From positions 310,001-374,000 of the forward strand of contig CAVYBK010000006.1 of NCBI GenBank assembly GCA_963766725.1: a DNA stretch of 64,000 nt, read 5' to 3'. Source of the stretch: DATEOR01 sp963766725 (GTDB taxonomy: Bacteria > Actinomycetota > Thermoleophilia > Gaiellales > Gaiellaceae). Of the stretch, positions 16,821 to 25,437 are shown piece after piece. The position numbers were made by a program, and so were the translations under genes. Within the stretch, counting starts at the first letter, position 1. Every line of letters begins with the position of its first letter. A model generated the notes under the pieces. That model was not told the origin of the DNA, did not search any database, and was given only the letters and a program-made list of their open reading frames with translations.

Positions 16821-17966
16821 TCAGCCTGGCTCGACGCCGAGCTCGCGCAGGACCTCGGCGGTGTGCTCGCCGAGCCCGGGCACGGCTCCTAGCCCGGGGC
16901 GGGCGCCGCCGACGAGGAAGGGGTTGCCGACCGTCGGGATCGGCCCGGCCGGCGAGTCGACCTCGACCACGAGCCGGTTGTGGGCGAGCTGCGGGTGCTC
17001 CATCACCTCGGGGATCGCGTTCACGGCTCCGCACGGGATGTGGGCGGCCTGCAGGAGCTCCAGCCATTCCTCGGCACTGTGAGCCGAGAAGGCCCGGACG
17101 AGCTCGGGCTCGAGATGCCCTCGGTGCGCGACCCGCGATTCGTTGCTCGCAAAGCGCTCGTCGGCGTGCAGGTCAGGCCGGGCGACCACTTCGTGCGTGA
17201 ACGCACGCCAGTGCTCGTCGGAGAGAACGGCGAAGCCGAAGAGGCGCCCGTCGCCTGCCGGGAAGGGGCCGTAAGGGCAGAAGTGCGGATGGCGCATTCC
17301 CGTCCGCGGCGGAACCTCGTGCCGATGCCACCACTGGTGCGGGAAGTAGCCGAGCCAGTCGACCATCGTGTCGAAGAGGGACACGGAGACGCGCTCCCCC
17401 TCGCCGGTCTGGGCGCGGCGCGCGAGCGCGGCGGCCGTGGCGACGGCGGCGTAGCTTCCCGCGCCGACGTCGCAGATCGAGACCCCGACGCGCGCGGGCT
17501 CCTCGGGGGTGCCTGTGATCGAGATGAGACCCGTCTCACCCTGGACGACGAGGTCGTAGGCGTTGCGCTCGGCGTAAGGGCCGTCGGGCCCGTAGCCCGA
17601 GATCTCCGTGTAGACGACGTCGGGACGGTGGCCCCGCACGGCCGGCTCGTCCACGCCGTGCTCGGCCGCCCATCCCGGGGTGAAGTTCTGCAGGAAGACG
17701 TCGCTCGCGCGGATGAGCGCCTCGAGCGCCGGCCGCGAAGCGTCGTCCTTCAGGTCGAGCGCGACGCTCCGCTTCCCCCGGTTCATCCAGACGAAGCCGC
17801 TCGACTCACCCTTCGCGATCGAGTCCCAGCCGCGGGTGACGTCGCCGACTCCCGGGCGCTCGATCTTGATCACGTCCGCGCCGAGGTCGGCGAGAAGCCG
17901 CGTGCAAAGCGGGCCCGCGAGTCCGTTCTCGCAGGCCAGCACGCGGGTGCCAGTGAGGAGCGGCAC
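16821..17966 (-). CDS. Class III CoA-transferase (CaiB/BaiF family)
   Basis: The 381-aa protein matches family III CoA-transferases, which move CoA between carboxylic acids. It shows LADLGADVIKIERP near the N-terminus, NRGKRSVALDLK, and the catalytic aspartate in SICDVGAG near residue 167. The C-terminus includes the usual GAVNAIPEVMEHPQL region. Substrates range from carnitine to oxalate and mesaconate; no neighbouring gene identifies the one used here. It ends 13 bp after the convergent aldo/keto reductase. Confidence 0.9.
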   Translation of the reverse strand: MPLLTGTRVLACENGLAGPLCTRLLADLGADVIKIERPGVGDVTRGWDSIAKGESSGFVWMNRGKRSVALDLKDDASRPALEALIRASDVFLQNFTPGWAAEHGVDEPAVRGHRPDVVYTEISGYGPDGPYAERNAYDLVVQGETGLISITGTPEEPARVGVSICDVGAGSYAAVATAAALARRAQTGEGERVSVSLFDTMVDWLGYFPHQWWHRHEVPPRTGMRHPHFCPYGPFPAGDGRLFGFAVLSDEHWRAFTHEVVARPDLHADERFASNESRVAHRGHLEPELVRAFSAHSAEEWLELLQAAHIPCGAVNAIPEVMEHPQLAHNRLVVEVDSPAGPIPTVGNPFLVGGARPGLGAVPGLGEHTAEVLRELGVEPG

Positions 17967-17983
17967 CCGCGTACCGTAGTGCC

Positions 17984-18235
17984 CTAGACGACGCTCTGCA
18001 CCTCGACGACGTCGGCCGAGTCGAGCGAGAAGCCGTACGCCTGGTGCGCCTTGACGACCGACTCCGCGTCGGGAGCCTCCGAGAGGCAGAACGCGGTCCC
18101 GTCCTTGCCCAGGAAGACGTTCAGGCCCTTCACGCCGTGCTCGTCGGCCTCGCCGGCCTTGATGCGCTCGCCGATCGCGGCGGCCATCTCGGGGGCGACG
18201 TCGCTCATCTCGTGGTGGTCGATGAACTTCGGCAC
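17984..18235 (-). CDS. DUF4242-like small protein (SCO4226-type)
   Basis: This 83-aa protein begins PKFIDHHEMSD and contains GVKGLNVFLGKDGTAFCLSEAPDAESV, the pattern of DUF4242 proteins; one Streptomyces member has been described as a nickel-binding ferredoxin-fold protein. The GTG start has GGAGG 8 bases upstream, which decides it. It follows the SRPBCC gene by 2 bp and is the last gene of the ArsR operon. Function here is unknown. Confidence 0.75.
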   Translation of the reverse strand: MPKFIDHHEMSDVAPEMAAAIGERIKAGEADEHGVKGLNVFLGKDGTAFCLSEAPDAESVVKAHQAYGFSLDSADVVEVQSVV

Positions 18236-18237
18236 TG

Positions 18238-18726
18238 CTACTCCTCCTTGTCCGCTTGCTGAACCCCTGCTGGATCGATCCCGGGATCGCCGCCGGTGGC
18301 CGCGATCACGAGCCGGCCGAGATAGAGATCCCAGCCCTCGCCGTGGATCTGCCGCGCCTCCTCCGGAAGGTCGAGATGACGGAGGCGGACGAGCGTGCCC
18401 TCGCCGTCGGGCTCGAGCGTCACCTCGACCCGGCTCGACCCGGGCGGAACGCCGTGCGGCCCGGACGACTCCTGCCCCTCCCACCCCCACGTGAAGACCA
18501 CGCGGCTGGGCCGGTCGATCTCGACGTACTCGCCGCGCGCGATGATGCGGTCGCCCATCTCGACGCGGTAGATGCCTCCGGGCTGGGGGTCGAGGTCGGC
18601 CTCGCGCCCCTTCCACAGCACCATCTTGTCTGGATCGGTGAAGAACTCGAACACGGTTTCCGGCCGGGCGGCGATCCTGACCTCGCGCTCGACAACGGTT
18701 GCGACTTCAGGCTGGTCGACGGCCAC
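18238..18726 (-). CDS. SRPBCC (AHSA1-like) domain protein
   Basis: The 162-aa product has the START-like AHSA1 fold: ERVRIAARPETVFEFFTDPDK-like opening (EVRIAARPETVFEFF) and the strand GTLVRLRHLDLP before a long C-terminal helix (GEGWDLYLGRLV). Such proteins form a hydrophobic cavity for small ligands. It overlaps the arsR-type gene by 20 bp. Pairs of ArsR with AHSA1-like proteins are common in actinobacteria and are often thought to sense or bind a small organic molecule. Confidence 0.82.
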   Translation of the reverse strand: MAVDQPEVATVVEREVRIAARPETVFEFFTDPDKMVLWKGREADLDPQPGGIYRVEMGDRIIARGEYVEIDRPSRVVFTWGWEGQESSGPHGVPPGSSRVEVTLEPDGEGTLVRLRHLDLPEEARQIHGEGWDLYLGRLVIAATGGDPGIDPAGVQQADKEE

Positions 18727-19033
18727 GTCGCCTCCTTCCCTCCTCGTGCTCCGCGGCGATCTTCAGGCGCTCGAGCCCGTCGCCCCAGAACGTTTCCAGG
18801 AACGCCCTCAGGTCTTCGAAGCCTTCGCTCCGGACGCTGTAGAGACGCTTGGTGCCCTCGCGCCGCTCGCTCACCAGCCCCGCACCCTTCAAGACCGTGA
18901 GGTGTTGGGACACCGCCGGCCGCGTGATCGAGAACTCGGCGGCGATCTCCCCTGCCGAGCGCTCTCGGTCGGCCACGAGCTCGAGGATGCGGCGGCGGTT
19001 CGGCTCCGCGATTGCGCGAAGGGCGTTTTCCAT
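18707..19033 (-). CDS. ArsR-family winged-helix repressor
   Basis: The 108-aa protein is a single winged helix-turn-helix domain: EPNRRRILELVADRERSAG, then recognition helix TRPAVSQHLTVLKGAGLV and the wing RREGTKRLYSV. There are no clustered cysteines, so it is not a classical metal sensor; the ligand may be bound by the SRPBCC protein encoded next. A palindrome in its own promoter points to autorepression. The ATG is likely the first base of the transcript (see the promoter entry). Confidence 0.88.
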   Translation of the reverse strand: MENALRAIAEPNRRRILELVADRERSAGEIAAEFSITRPAVSQHLTVLKGAGLVSERREGTKRLYSVRSEGFEDLRAFLETFWGDGLERLKIAAEHEEGRRRRGRRPA

Positions 19034-19039
19034 ACGCGT

Positions 19040-19069
19040 ATTGTAAGCAGATACTTACGTAAGACGCAA
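19040..19069 (-). promoter_or_regulatory. arsR promoter with overlapping palindromic operator
   Basis: On the minus strand, TTGCGT (19064-19069) and TACAAT (19040-19045) are 18 bases apart and form a good sigma-70 promoter. TACAAT ends 6 bases before the ATG, so the transcript is probably leaderless. The spacer holds the palindrome CTTACGTAAG (19054-19063), and GTAAG (19043-19047) mirrors CTTAC (19054-19058). ArsR-type repressors usually bind such sites and block polymerase. Confidence 0.65.
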
Positions 19070-19122
19070 CTAACTTATTGCGTGGCGGCTAGCATCGGCC
19101 CGGACACCCGCAAGGAGGAGAC

Positions 19123-19515
19123 ATGGCCGAGCTGAGCGACAAGGCGCGCAAACTTTTCGAGGACCCCAACATCCTCTTCGTGGCGACCGTGAATTCGGAC
19201 GGATCGCCGCAGGTCACCCCGGTCTGGACGCACGTGGAAGACGGCCGGGTCACGTTCAACACCGCGAAGGGCCGGGTGAAAGAGCGCAACATGCGCCGTG
19301 ATCCGCGCATCGGTCTGTCCATCACCGCGCGCGACAACCCGATGGACAAGGTGGACCTCGCGGGACGCGTCGTCGAGATGATCGAGGGCGACGAGGCCGA
19401 GGCGCAGATCGACGACCTGTCGGAGAAGTACATCGGGCAGCGCCCGTACCCGTGGCGCCGGGGCGAGGAGCGCATCAAGGTCGTGGTCGAGCCCGTTCGC
19501 GTCCACGAGATGTGA
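19123..19515 (+). CDS. PPOX-class flavin/F420-dependent oxidoreductase
   Basis: The 130-aa protein has the split-barrel pyridoxamine-phosphate-oxidase-like fold: ILFVATVNSDGSPQVTPVWTH, FNTAKGRVKERNMRRDPRIGL and YPWRRGEERIKVVVEP. Actinobacterial members of this size usually use coenzyme F420 or FMN; which one cannot be told from sequence here. AAGGAGGAG lies 7 bases before the ATG. The stop overlaps the GTG start of the next gene (ATGTGA). Confidence 0.85.
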   Translation: MAELSDKARKLFEDPNILFVATVNSDGSPQVTPVWTHVEDGRVTFNTAKGRVKERNMRRDPRIGLSITARDNPMDKVDLAGRVVEMIEGDEAEAQIDDLSEKYIGQRPYPWRRGEERIKVVVEPVRVHEM

Positions 19516-20438
19516 GCCTGCTCTACCTGACGCGGGAGGATGTTGCGGGCCTCCTTCCGAGCGTCTCCGACCAGCTCGACCTCGTCGAGGAGACGTACCG
19601 GGCGGTCGGCGCGGGGCGCGTCGAGCTCCCGCCGAAGCCGGGGATCCATCCGCGGCCCGACTCCTTCATCCACGCCATGCCTGCGTACCTGCGCGACGAC
19701 GACGTCGCGGCGCTCAAGTGGGTGGCCGGCTACCCGGCGAACAAGGAGCGCGGCCTCCCCTACATCACGGGGCTCATCGTCCTGAACGACCCGGAGACGG
19801 GCGTGCCGGCGGCGATCATGGACGGCGCCGAGATCACCGCAGCGCGCACAGCCGCGGCGAGCGGCGTCTGCATCCGCAGGTTCGCGCCGGAGGACTGGAG
19901 CCGGGCAGCCGTGCTCGGAGCGGGAGAGCAGGGACGGTTCCACGCCCAGGTGCTGAGGGAGCTGAACTCCGAGGTCGCCATCCGGGCCTGGGACCCCCAC
20001 CCCGAGCGCATCGGGTCGCTCGGAGACCGGGTCGAGGGGGCCGCGGGGCCGCGTGAGGCCGTCGAGGAGGCCGACATCGTGGTCACCGCCGGGCCGATCG
20101 TGGAGGAGCCTGATTCCCCGCTCACGCCCGACTGGCTCGCCGAGCGCTCGCTCGGCCTGCCGATCGACTTCGACTTCTACTTCAGCGCCGACGCGGTCGC
20201 CTCCGCCGAGCTCTTCCTCGTCGACGACGTGAGCCAGTTCGACTACTACCGCTCGCTCGGGCACTTCCAGGGCTGGCCCGAGCCCGAGGGCAGCGTCGGC
20301 GAGGCGCTGGCTCGCGACGGCTCGCCGGCAAGGGTCGTCTGCTGCAACCTCGGCATCGGCGCTCTCGACGCCGCGTTCGCGGCGCGCGTCCTTGCCGCGG
20401 CGCGGGACCGCGGCATCGGCACCGAGCTCCCGCTCTAG
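19512..20438 (+). CDS. Ornithine cyclodeaminase / mu-crystallin family protein
   Basis: The 308-aa protein matches the family: an N-terminal dimerisation part with KPGIHPRPDSFIHAMPAY, the substrate lysine region ALKWVAGYPANKERGLPY, and a Rossmann domain with AAVLGAGEQGRFHAQVL. Members are ornithine cyclodeaminases, alanine dehydrogenases or other imine-forming NAD(P) enzymes; the reaction is not evident. The GTG start overlaps the previous stop, so the pair is co-translated. The stop shares CTAG with the convergent FAD-GcvT gene. Confidence 0.85.
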   Translation: MSLLYLTREDVAGLLPSVSDQLDLVEETYRAVGAGRVELPPKPGIHPRPDSFIHAMPAYLRDDDVAALKWVAGYPANKERGLPYITGLIVLNDPETGVPAAIMDGAEITAARTAAASGVCIRRFAPEDWSRAAVLGAGEQGRFHAQVLRELNSEVAIRAWDPHPERIGSLGDRVEGAAGPREAVEEADIVVTAGPIVEEPDSPLTPDWLAERSLGLPIDFDFYFSADAVASAELFLVDDVSQFDYYRSLGHFQGWPEPEGSVGEALARDGSPARVVCCNLGIGALDAAFAARVLAAARDRGIGTELPL

Positions 20439-22856
20439 CTGCGGATTCGCTCGCCGCTCGGATCCCAGAGCGGCTCTTCGGCCACCTCGCCCGCGACCCA
20501 GTCGCCGAAGATCTCGACCTCGACCGCCTGGCCGGGCTGCACGGCCGCGCTCGGCAGATAGGCGTACGCGATCGAGCGCTCGACGGAGTAGCCGTAGCCG
20601 CCGCTCGTCACGCGGCCGACCGTCTCCCCTTCGACACGCACCGGCTCGGAGCCGAGCGCGACCGACCGTGGATCGGAGAGGACAAGGCAGGCAAGCCGGC
20701 GCTCCGGCTCGGACTTCGACGCGTCCTCGAGCGCCTCGCGGCCGATGAAGTCGCCCTTGTCGAGCTTGACGGCGAAGTCGAGTCCGGCCTCGTACGGATT
20801 CTCGTCCGGAGTGATGTCTGCGCCCCAGACGCGGTAGCCCTTCTCGAGCCGGAGCGAGTCGATCGCCTTGTAGCCGCCCGCGACGAGGCCGTGCTCCTTG
20901 CCCGCCTCCCAGATCGCGTCGAAGAGACGGAGGCCGAACTCCATCGGGCAGTAGAGCTCCCAGCCGAGCTCGCCGACATACGTGACCCGGAGGGCGAGGC
21001 AGGGAACCGGCCCGACCGCGATCTCCTGCCCGCGCATGTAGCGGAAGGCGTCGTTCGAGAGGTCGGCATCGGTGAGCGGCTGCAGGATCTCCCGCGCGGC
21101 CGGGCCCCAGAGGCCGAGGCAGGCGAAGCGGGACGTCACGTCCTCGACCTGCGCGCTCCCGTCCTCGGGGAGGTGGCGCCGGATCCAGGCGGCGTCGTGG
21201 TTTCCGAACGCCGTCCCGGTCACGATCCGGAAGCGGTCCTCGGCGAGGCGCGTGACGGTGAAGTCGCACTCGATCCCGCCGCGCTGGTTCAGCATCTGCG
21301 TGTACGTGATCGCGCCCACGTCGCGGGCGACCCGGTTGTCGCACATGTGCTCGAGGAAGCTCCGCCGCGCCGGGCCCGACGACGTCGATCTTCGCAAACG
21401 AGGTCTCGTCGAAGAGCGCGGCCGTCTCGCGGCAGGCCCGGTGCTCGGCTCCGATCGCGGGAGACCAGATCTCCCCGGCCCAGCCGCGCGGCCGGAGGCT
21501 CTCGTCCCCGCTCGCCGCGTTGGGCTCGAACCAGTTCGCGCGCTCCCAGCCCGACTTCTCCCCGAACGACGCGCCGAGCTCCTGGAGCCGCGCGTAGGTC
21601 GGCGAGAGCCTGAGCGGCCGGCCGGCGAGCCGCTCCTGGCCCGGGTACTTGATGTCGTAGTAGGTCGAATAGATCTCGTACGTGCGCGCGAGCGTGTAGT
21701 CGCGGCTGCGGTAATGCGGGCCGAAGCGGCGCGAGTCCATCTCCCAGACGTCGAGGCTCGGGACTCCCTCGACGATCCACTCGGCGACGAGCCGACCCAT
21801 CCCGCCCGCGCCGGCGAGGCCGTGCGCGCAGAAGCCGGCCGCGACCCAGAAGCCGCGCACGTCGGACTCGCCGAGGATGAACTCGCCGTCGGGAGTGAAC
21901 GCCTCGGGCCCGTTGACGAGGCTGATGACCTCGGATTCCTCGAGGTCGGGGACGCGAACGCACGCGTTGGTCATGAGCTCGTGGAAGCGCTCCCAGTCCT
22001 CGGGCAGCAGCTTGCCGTTGAAGTCCTCCGGGATGCCGTCGAGCCCCCAAGGCGCGGGGTTCCGCTCGTAGCCGCCCATGACGAGGCCGCCCGACTCGCC
22101 GCGGAAGTAGACGAGGAGCGACGGGTCGCGCATCGTCGGGATGTCGAGCGGGATCCCGCTCGGCCGCGTGATGAGGTACTCGTGAGCCATCGGGATGATC
22201 GGCACGGTCACGCCCGCGAGGCGCCCGATCTCGCCCGCGAACATGCCTCCCGCGTTGACCACGATTCCGGTCTCGATCGAGCCCTTGTCCGTTTCGACGC
22301 CGACCACGCGGCCGCCCTCGAGCCCGATCCCGGTCACCCGCGTGTTCGTGTTGATCTCGGCGCCTCGCCGCCGCGCGCCCTCGGCGAGGGCAAACGTCAG
22401 CTGACTCGGGTCGATGTAGCCGTCGGTCGGAAGGTAGGCCGCGCCGAGCACGCCGTCCGTGGACATCGGCGGGAAGAGCTCGGCCGCCCGCTCGGCGGAG
22501 ACGAGCTCGAGCGGGAGCCCGAAGGTCTTCGCCCAGCCGGCCTGGCGGCGAAGCTCCTGCATCCGCTCCTCAGACGAGGCGAGCCGGAGGGAGCCGACCT
22601 CGCGCCAGCCGGTCTCGAGGCCGACCTCCTCCTCGAGCGTCCGGTAGAGGTCGACCGAGTTCATCATCATCTTGGTCAGGCTGATGGAGCCGCGCAGCTG
22701 CCCGACCAGGCCGGCGGAATGGAAGGTCGAGCCGCTGGTCAGGTCCGCACGCTCGCAAAGGACGACGTCGTCCCAGCCGAGCCGGGCGAGCCAGTACAGG
22801 ATCGAGGCGCCGCCGACCCCTCCGCCGATGACGACGGCGCGCGCACGTGATCTCAC
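20435..22856 (-). CDS. FAD-dependent oxidoreductase-GcvT fusion (dimethylglycine/sarcosine dehydrogenase-like), frameshifted
   Basis: The N-terminal ~400 residues form a DAO-type FAD domain (VVIGGGVGGASILYWLARLG at the start, HSAGLVGQLRG). The C-terminal ~350 residues form a GcvT/aminomethyltransferase domain (FLEHMCDNRVARDVG, YVGELGWELYCP). This ~807-aa layout is that of dimethylglycine or sarcosine dehydrogenases, which pass one-carbon units to tetrahydrofolate. An extra base near 21362 shifts the frame right at the domain junction; removing it restores GPGAA-SFLEHMC. The GTG start lies 3 bp from the divergent Nudix start. Confidence 0.87.
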
Positions 22857-22859
22857 GCG

Positions 22860-23306
22860 ATGCTCCCCTCGACCACCGGGCGATACTACGCGGTCGTGGA
22901 AGTGATCCAACACCCCCCGTCTGTGGTGCTCATCGCCGTCGAAGGCGGGGAGCTGGTGCTCGTGCGCCAGTCTCGCCCGGGCTCGGGAACGCGGACGCTC
23001 GAGCTCCCGTCCGGAAAGCTCGAGGAGGGGGAGGCTCCCGCGGACGCGGCCGCCCGGGAGCTCGCGGAGGAGTGCGGGCTGGCCGCCGAGGTGCTGAACG
23101 CCATCGGGACGTTCTGGGCCGCGCCGGGCTATTCCACCGAGCTCGTGCACGTCTTCGAGGCGAGCGGCCTCAGCGAGTCCGATCCCGCCGAGCTCGACGA
23201 CGACGAGGACATCGAGGTCGAGCGGCTCCCGCTCGTGGGGGCGTTGGAAGCGCTCGACGATGCGGCGTCGATCGCCGCATTCGCGCTCTGGCTCGAGCGG
23301 CAGTGA
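22860..23306 (+). CDS. Nudix hydrolase (ADP-ribose pyrophosphatase-like)
   Basis: The 148-aa protein has a complete Nudix box, GKLEEGEAPADAAARELAEECGL, which fits GX5EX7REUXEEXGU, starting near residue 51. LVRQSRPGSGTRTLELPSG upstream of it and the position of the later FWAAPGYSTE resemble ADP-ribose/ADP-sugar pyrophosphatases. The first ~12 residues are poorly conserved, so a GTG about 12 codons inside is an alternative start. It is divergent from the FAD-GcvT gene with only 3 bp between starts. The stop overlaps the next GTG (GTGA). Confidence 0.85.
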   Translation: MLPSTTGRYYAVVEVIQHPPSVVLIAVEGGELVLVRQSRPGSGTRTLELPSGKLEEGEAPADAAARELAEECGLAAEVLNAIGTFWAAPGYSTELVHVFEASGLSESDPAELDDDEDIEVERLPLVGALEALDDAASIAAFALWLERQ

Positions 23307-23717
23307 CGAGCAGGGCGGCCTGGCTGCGCGACCTCGAGGGCTCGCTCGCCGATGACGAGAGCGGCGACGAGCTCGCGACCGCGCTCGTCGTCCTGGCCTC
23401 GGTGGCCGGTCGAGGAGATTCAGATCGATGAAGACGAGGCGCACGGGGCAAGCCGCCGGGCGTTGCTGCTCCTCACCGCGGGCGGCGACCCCGACCGCGG
23501 CCTCGACCTCAACGGCCGCGCGGTCAGCGCGCTCGCCGAGGAGGTGCGAACCGTCGACCGGCAGCTCGCCCTCGAACGCGGCCTGGACGAGCTGAAGGCG
23601 GCGGCCAAGGGCCTTCCCCACGTGTCCGAGGCGCTCACAGCACTGCGCGCCACGCCGGATGTGGCGTGGCGCGCATTTGCCTGTTCTCTCTTGGCCGAAG
23701 AGCTCGGCGCCGGCTAG
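23303..23717 (+). CDS. Unknown ~137-aa helical protein, frameshifted
   Basis: I do not recognise this protein. A GTG overlapping the Nudix stop opens a frame (TSRAAWLRDLEGSLADDES...LVVLASVA), and the next frame continues from near 23408 with VEEIQIDEDEAHGASRRALLLLTAGGDP to the stop. Removing one base in the GGCCGG at about 23404-23409 joins the halves. The combined product would be about 137 aa, highly charged and mostly alpha-helical, with no signal peptide. The stop lies directly next to the convergent permease stop in GCTAGCTA. Confidence 0.6.
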
Positions 23718-25352
23718 CTACTTGCCCGCCGGTGCGGCCCCGGTTGCGGGACGCTCGTACTGCTCCTCGATCCGCTCCAGCTCTTCCTCGGTGCCCATTC
23801 GGATGGGGCCCTTAAACCAATGGCGAGCCGACAGGACCCACCAGCCGCCGAAGATCAGCCCGATGCCCGCGAACCAGAGGATCGTGTAGTTGGAGAACCG
23901 CCAGTCGAAGCCGTCCTCCCACGGAAGACCAACCTTGTACAGCGGGATCATGAAGATGATGGTGATCAACGCAACCCAGGCGACCGAGAGAGGATCGATC
24001 CACTTGTAGTGCTTGCCGAGGCTCCACGCTCTCTTCTCGTCCCAGCTGTCGCCTTTGCGCCAGCGCAGATAAACCGGGATCACGAAGGCGATGTAGAGGC
24101 CGATCACGGCAATCGCGGTGCCGACCGCGTACCCGACGAAGTAGTTCCAAACGGCAGGGATCATCAGGATGCCTGCGAAGAGCCAGATCCCGAACACCGA
24201 CCACTTCGGCACCCGGTTCTTGCCGACGCGCCGCCAGTACTGATGGCCTGGGACGGCGCCGTCGCGCGAGAAGGCGAACATCATCCGAGACGCCGAGGTC
24301 ACGGACGCTGTCACGCAGAAGAACTGTGCGACGACGCAGATGAAGAGCAGTGCCTCCGCCCAGCTCTGGCCCATCGACTCTGACCAGATCCAGGGCACGA
24401 GAAGCCCCAGGGCGTTGACCGTGTCGAGCGCCCCCTGGGTGCTCGGGATCGCGAACGTGACCGCCACGAGGAGAATCCAGCCGAAGATGACGGAGACGAC
24501 TACGGAGGTCCACATCCCGGTCGCGGCCATCCGAGAGGCGTTGTTGGTTTCCTCGGCGGTATGCGCCGATGCGTCGAAGCCCGTGATCGTGTACTGCGGG
24601 AGCAGCATGCCGAGCCCGAGCACGAGCAGGAACGCGAGCCCGAATGAGGTCGTTCCGTCTCCGAAGCCAGAGTTGTTGATCGTCTTCGTGAACACATACG
24701 AGAACGACTGGTGGTTGTCCGGAACGATGATCAGGATCCCGACGATGACCACGACGCCGGCCATGTGCCACCAAGCGGAGATCATGTTCAGCCCGGACGT
24801 CAAGCTGATGTTCAAAAAGTTGATCAGGGCTGCCGCCGTCAGGAACAGCGCGTACAGAATGTAGGTCGAGGCCTCGAACGACGCGCCGAACCAATCGTTC
24901 ATGTGGTCGGTGTACGAGAACCAGAAGTCGAGGAGAGCCTGCCCAAAGAGCGCAAGCCCGTATCCGATCGCCGCAGTGACCGCCACCTGACCGATCAGGT
25001 TGAACCACCCGGTCGCCCAGCCCCAGCCCGGGCTGCCGAGCTTTGACGCCCAGTAATACAGACCGCCGGCCGTCGGATAGGCGGAGGCGATTTCCGCCAT
25101 GGCGAGGGCGATGATGGTCGACATGAGGCCGACGAGCAGCCATCCGTAGGTCACCCACATCGGGCCGCCGTGCTCGAAGCCGATGTTGTACGAGGTGAGG
25201 CACCCCGCGAGGATCGAGATGATCGTGAACGAGATCGCGAAGTTGCGGAACCCTCCCATCGCCCGGAAAAGCTCCTGCGCGTAGCCAAGTCGATGCAGGA
25301 TCTTCTCGTCGTCGGAATGGCCCTGTCCTGCCGCCTGCTCTTCGGTGCTCAT
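23718..25352 (-). CDS. APC-superfamily amino acid/polyamine permease
   Basis: The 544-aa protein has about 12 membrane spans and the family start pattern (GYAQELFRAMGGFRNFAISFTIISILAG, then TYGWLLVGLMST and AYPTAGGLYYWAS). It is most like the GABA/choline/amino-acid transporter branch. The gene is divergent from a glutamine-synthetase-like ligase and a gamma-glutamyl hydrolase gene, which suggests it imports an amine or amino acid that these two process. Its use of less GC-biased codons than neighbours reflects the hydrophobic composition. Confidence 0.88.
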   Translation of the reverse strand: MSTEEQAAGQGHSDDEKILHRLGYAQELFRAMGGFRNFAISFTIISILAGCLTSYNIGFEHGGPMWVTYGWLLVGLMSTIIALAMAEIASAYPTAGGLYYWASKLGSPGWGWATGWFNLIGQVAVTAAIGYGLALFGQALLDFWFSYTDHMNDWFGASFEASTYILYALFLTAAALINFLNISLTSGLNMISAWWHMAGVVVIVGILIIVPDNHQSFSYVFTKTINNSGFGDGTTSFGLAFLLVLGLGMLLPQYTITGFDASAHTAEETNNASRMAATGMWTSVVVSVIFGWILLVAVTFAIPSTQGALDTVNALGLLVPWIWSESMGQSWAEALLFICVVAQFFCVTASVTSASRMMFAFSRDGAVPGHQYWRRVGKNRVPKWSVFGIWLFAGILMIPAVWNYFVGYAVGTAIAVIGLYIAFVIPVYLRWRKGDSWDEKRAWSLGKHYKWIDPLSVAWVALITIIFMIPLYKVGLPWEDGFDWRFSNYTILWFAGIGLIFGGWWVLSARHWFKGPIRMGTEEELERIEEQYERPATGAAPAGK

Positions 25353-25424
25353 GCCGCTTCCTCCTGAGTCTGAGACCGCGTATTAGGACGTCCTCGGGCG
25401 GACGCTGTCAAGCCCCGCGGACGT

Positions 25425-25430
25425 TAGGAT
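25425..25430 (+). promoter_or_regulatory. -10-like hexamer TAGGAT, leaderless spacing
   Basis: TAGGAT ends 7 bases before the ATG of the glutamine-synthetase-like gene, and no Shine-Dalgarno is present in those 7 bases. The -35 region is weak. Upstream in the same 85-bp gap, AGGACGTCCT (25385-25394) is a perfect 10-bp palindrome that could be an operator for one or both divergent genes. Confidence 0.45.
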
Positions 25431-25437
25431 CGCCCGC

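Noticed and set aside
19089..23621. A 1510-codon open frame on the minus strand
   Set aside because: Only the FAD-domain part of this frame is real; the remainder is antisense to the PPOX and cyclodeaminase genes or in the wrong frame of the GcvT part, with arginine- and alanine-rich shadow composition.
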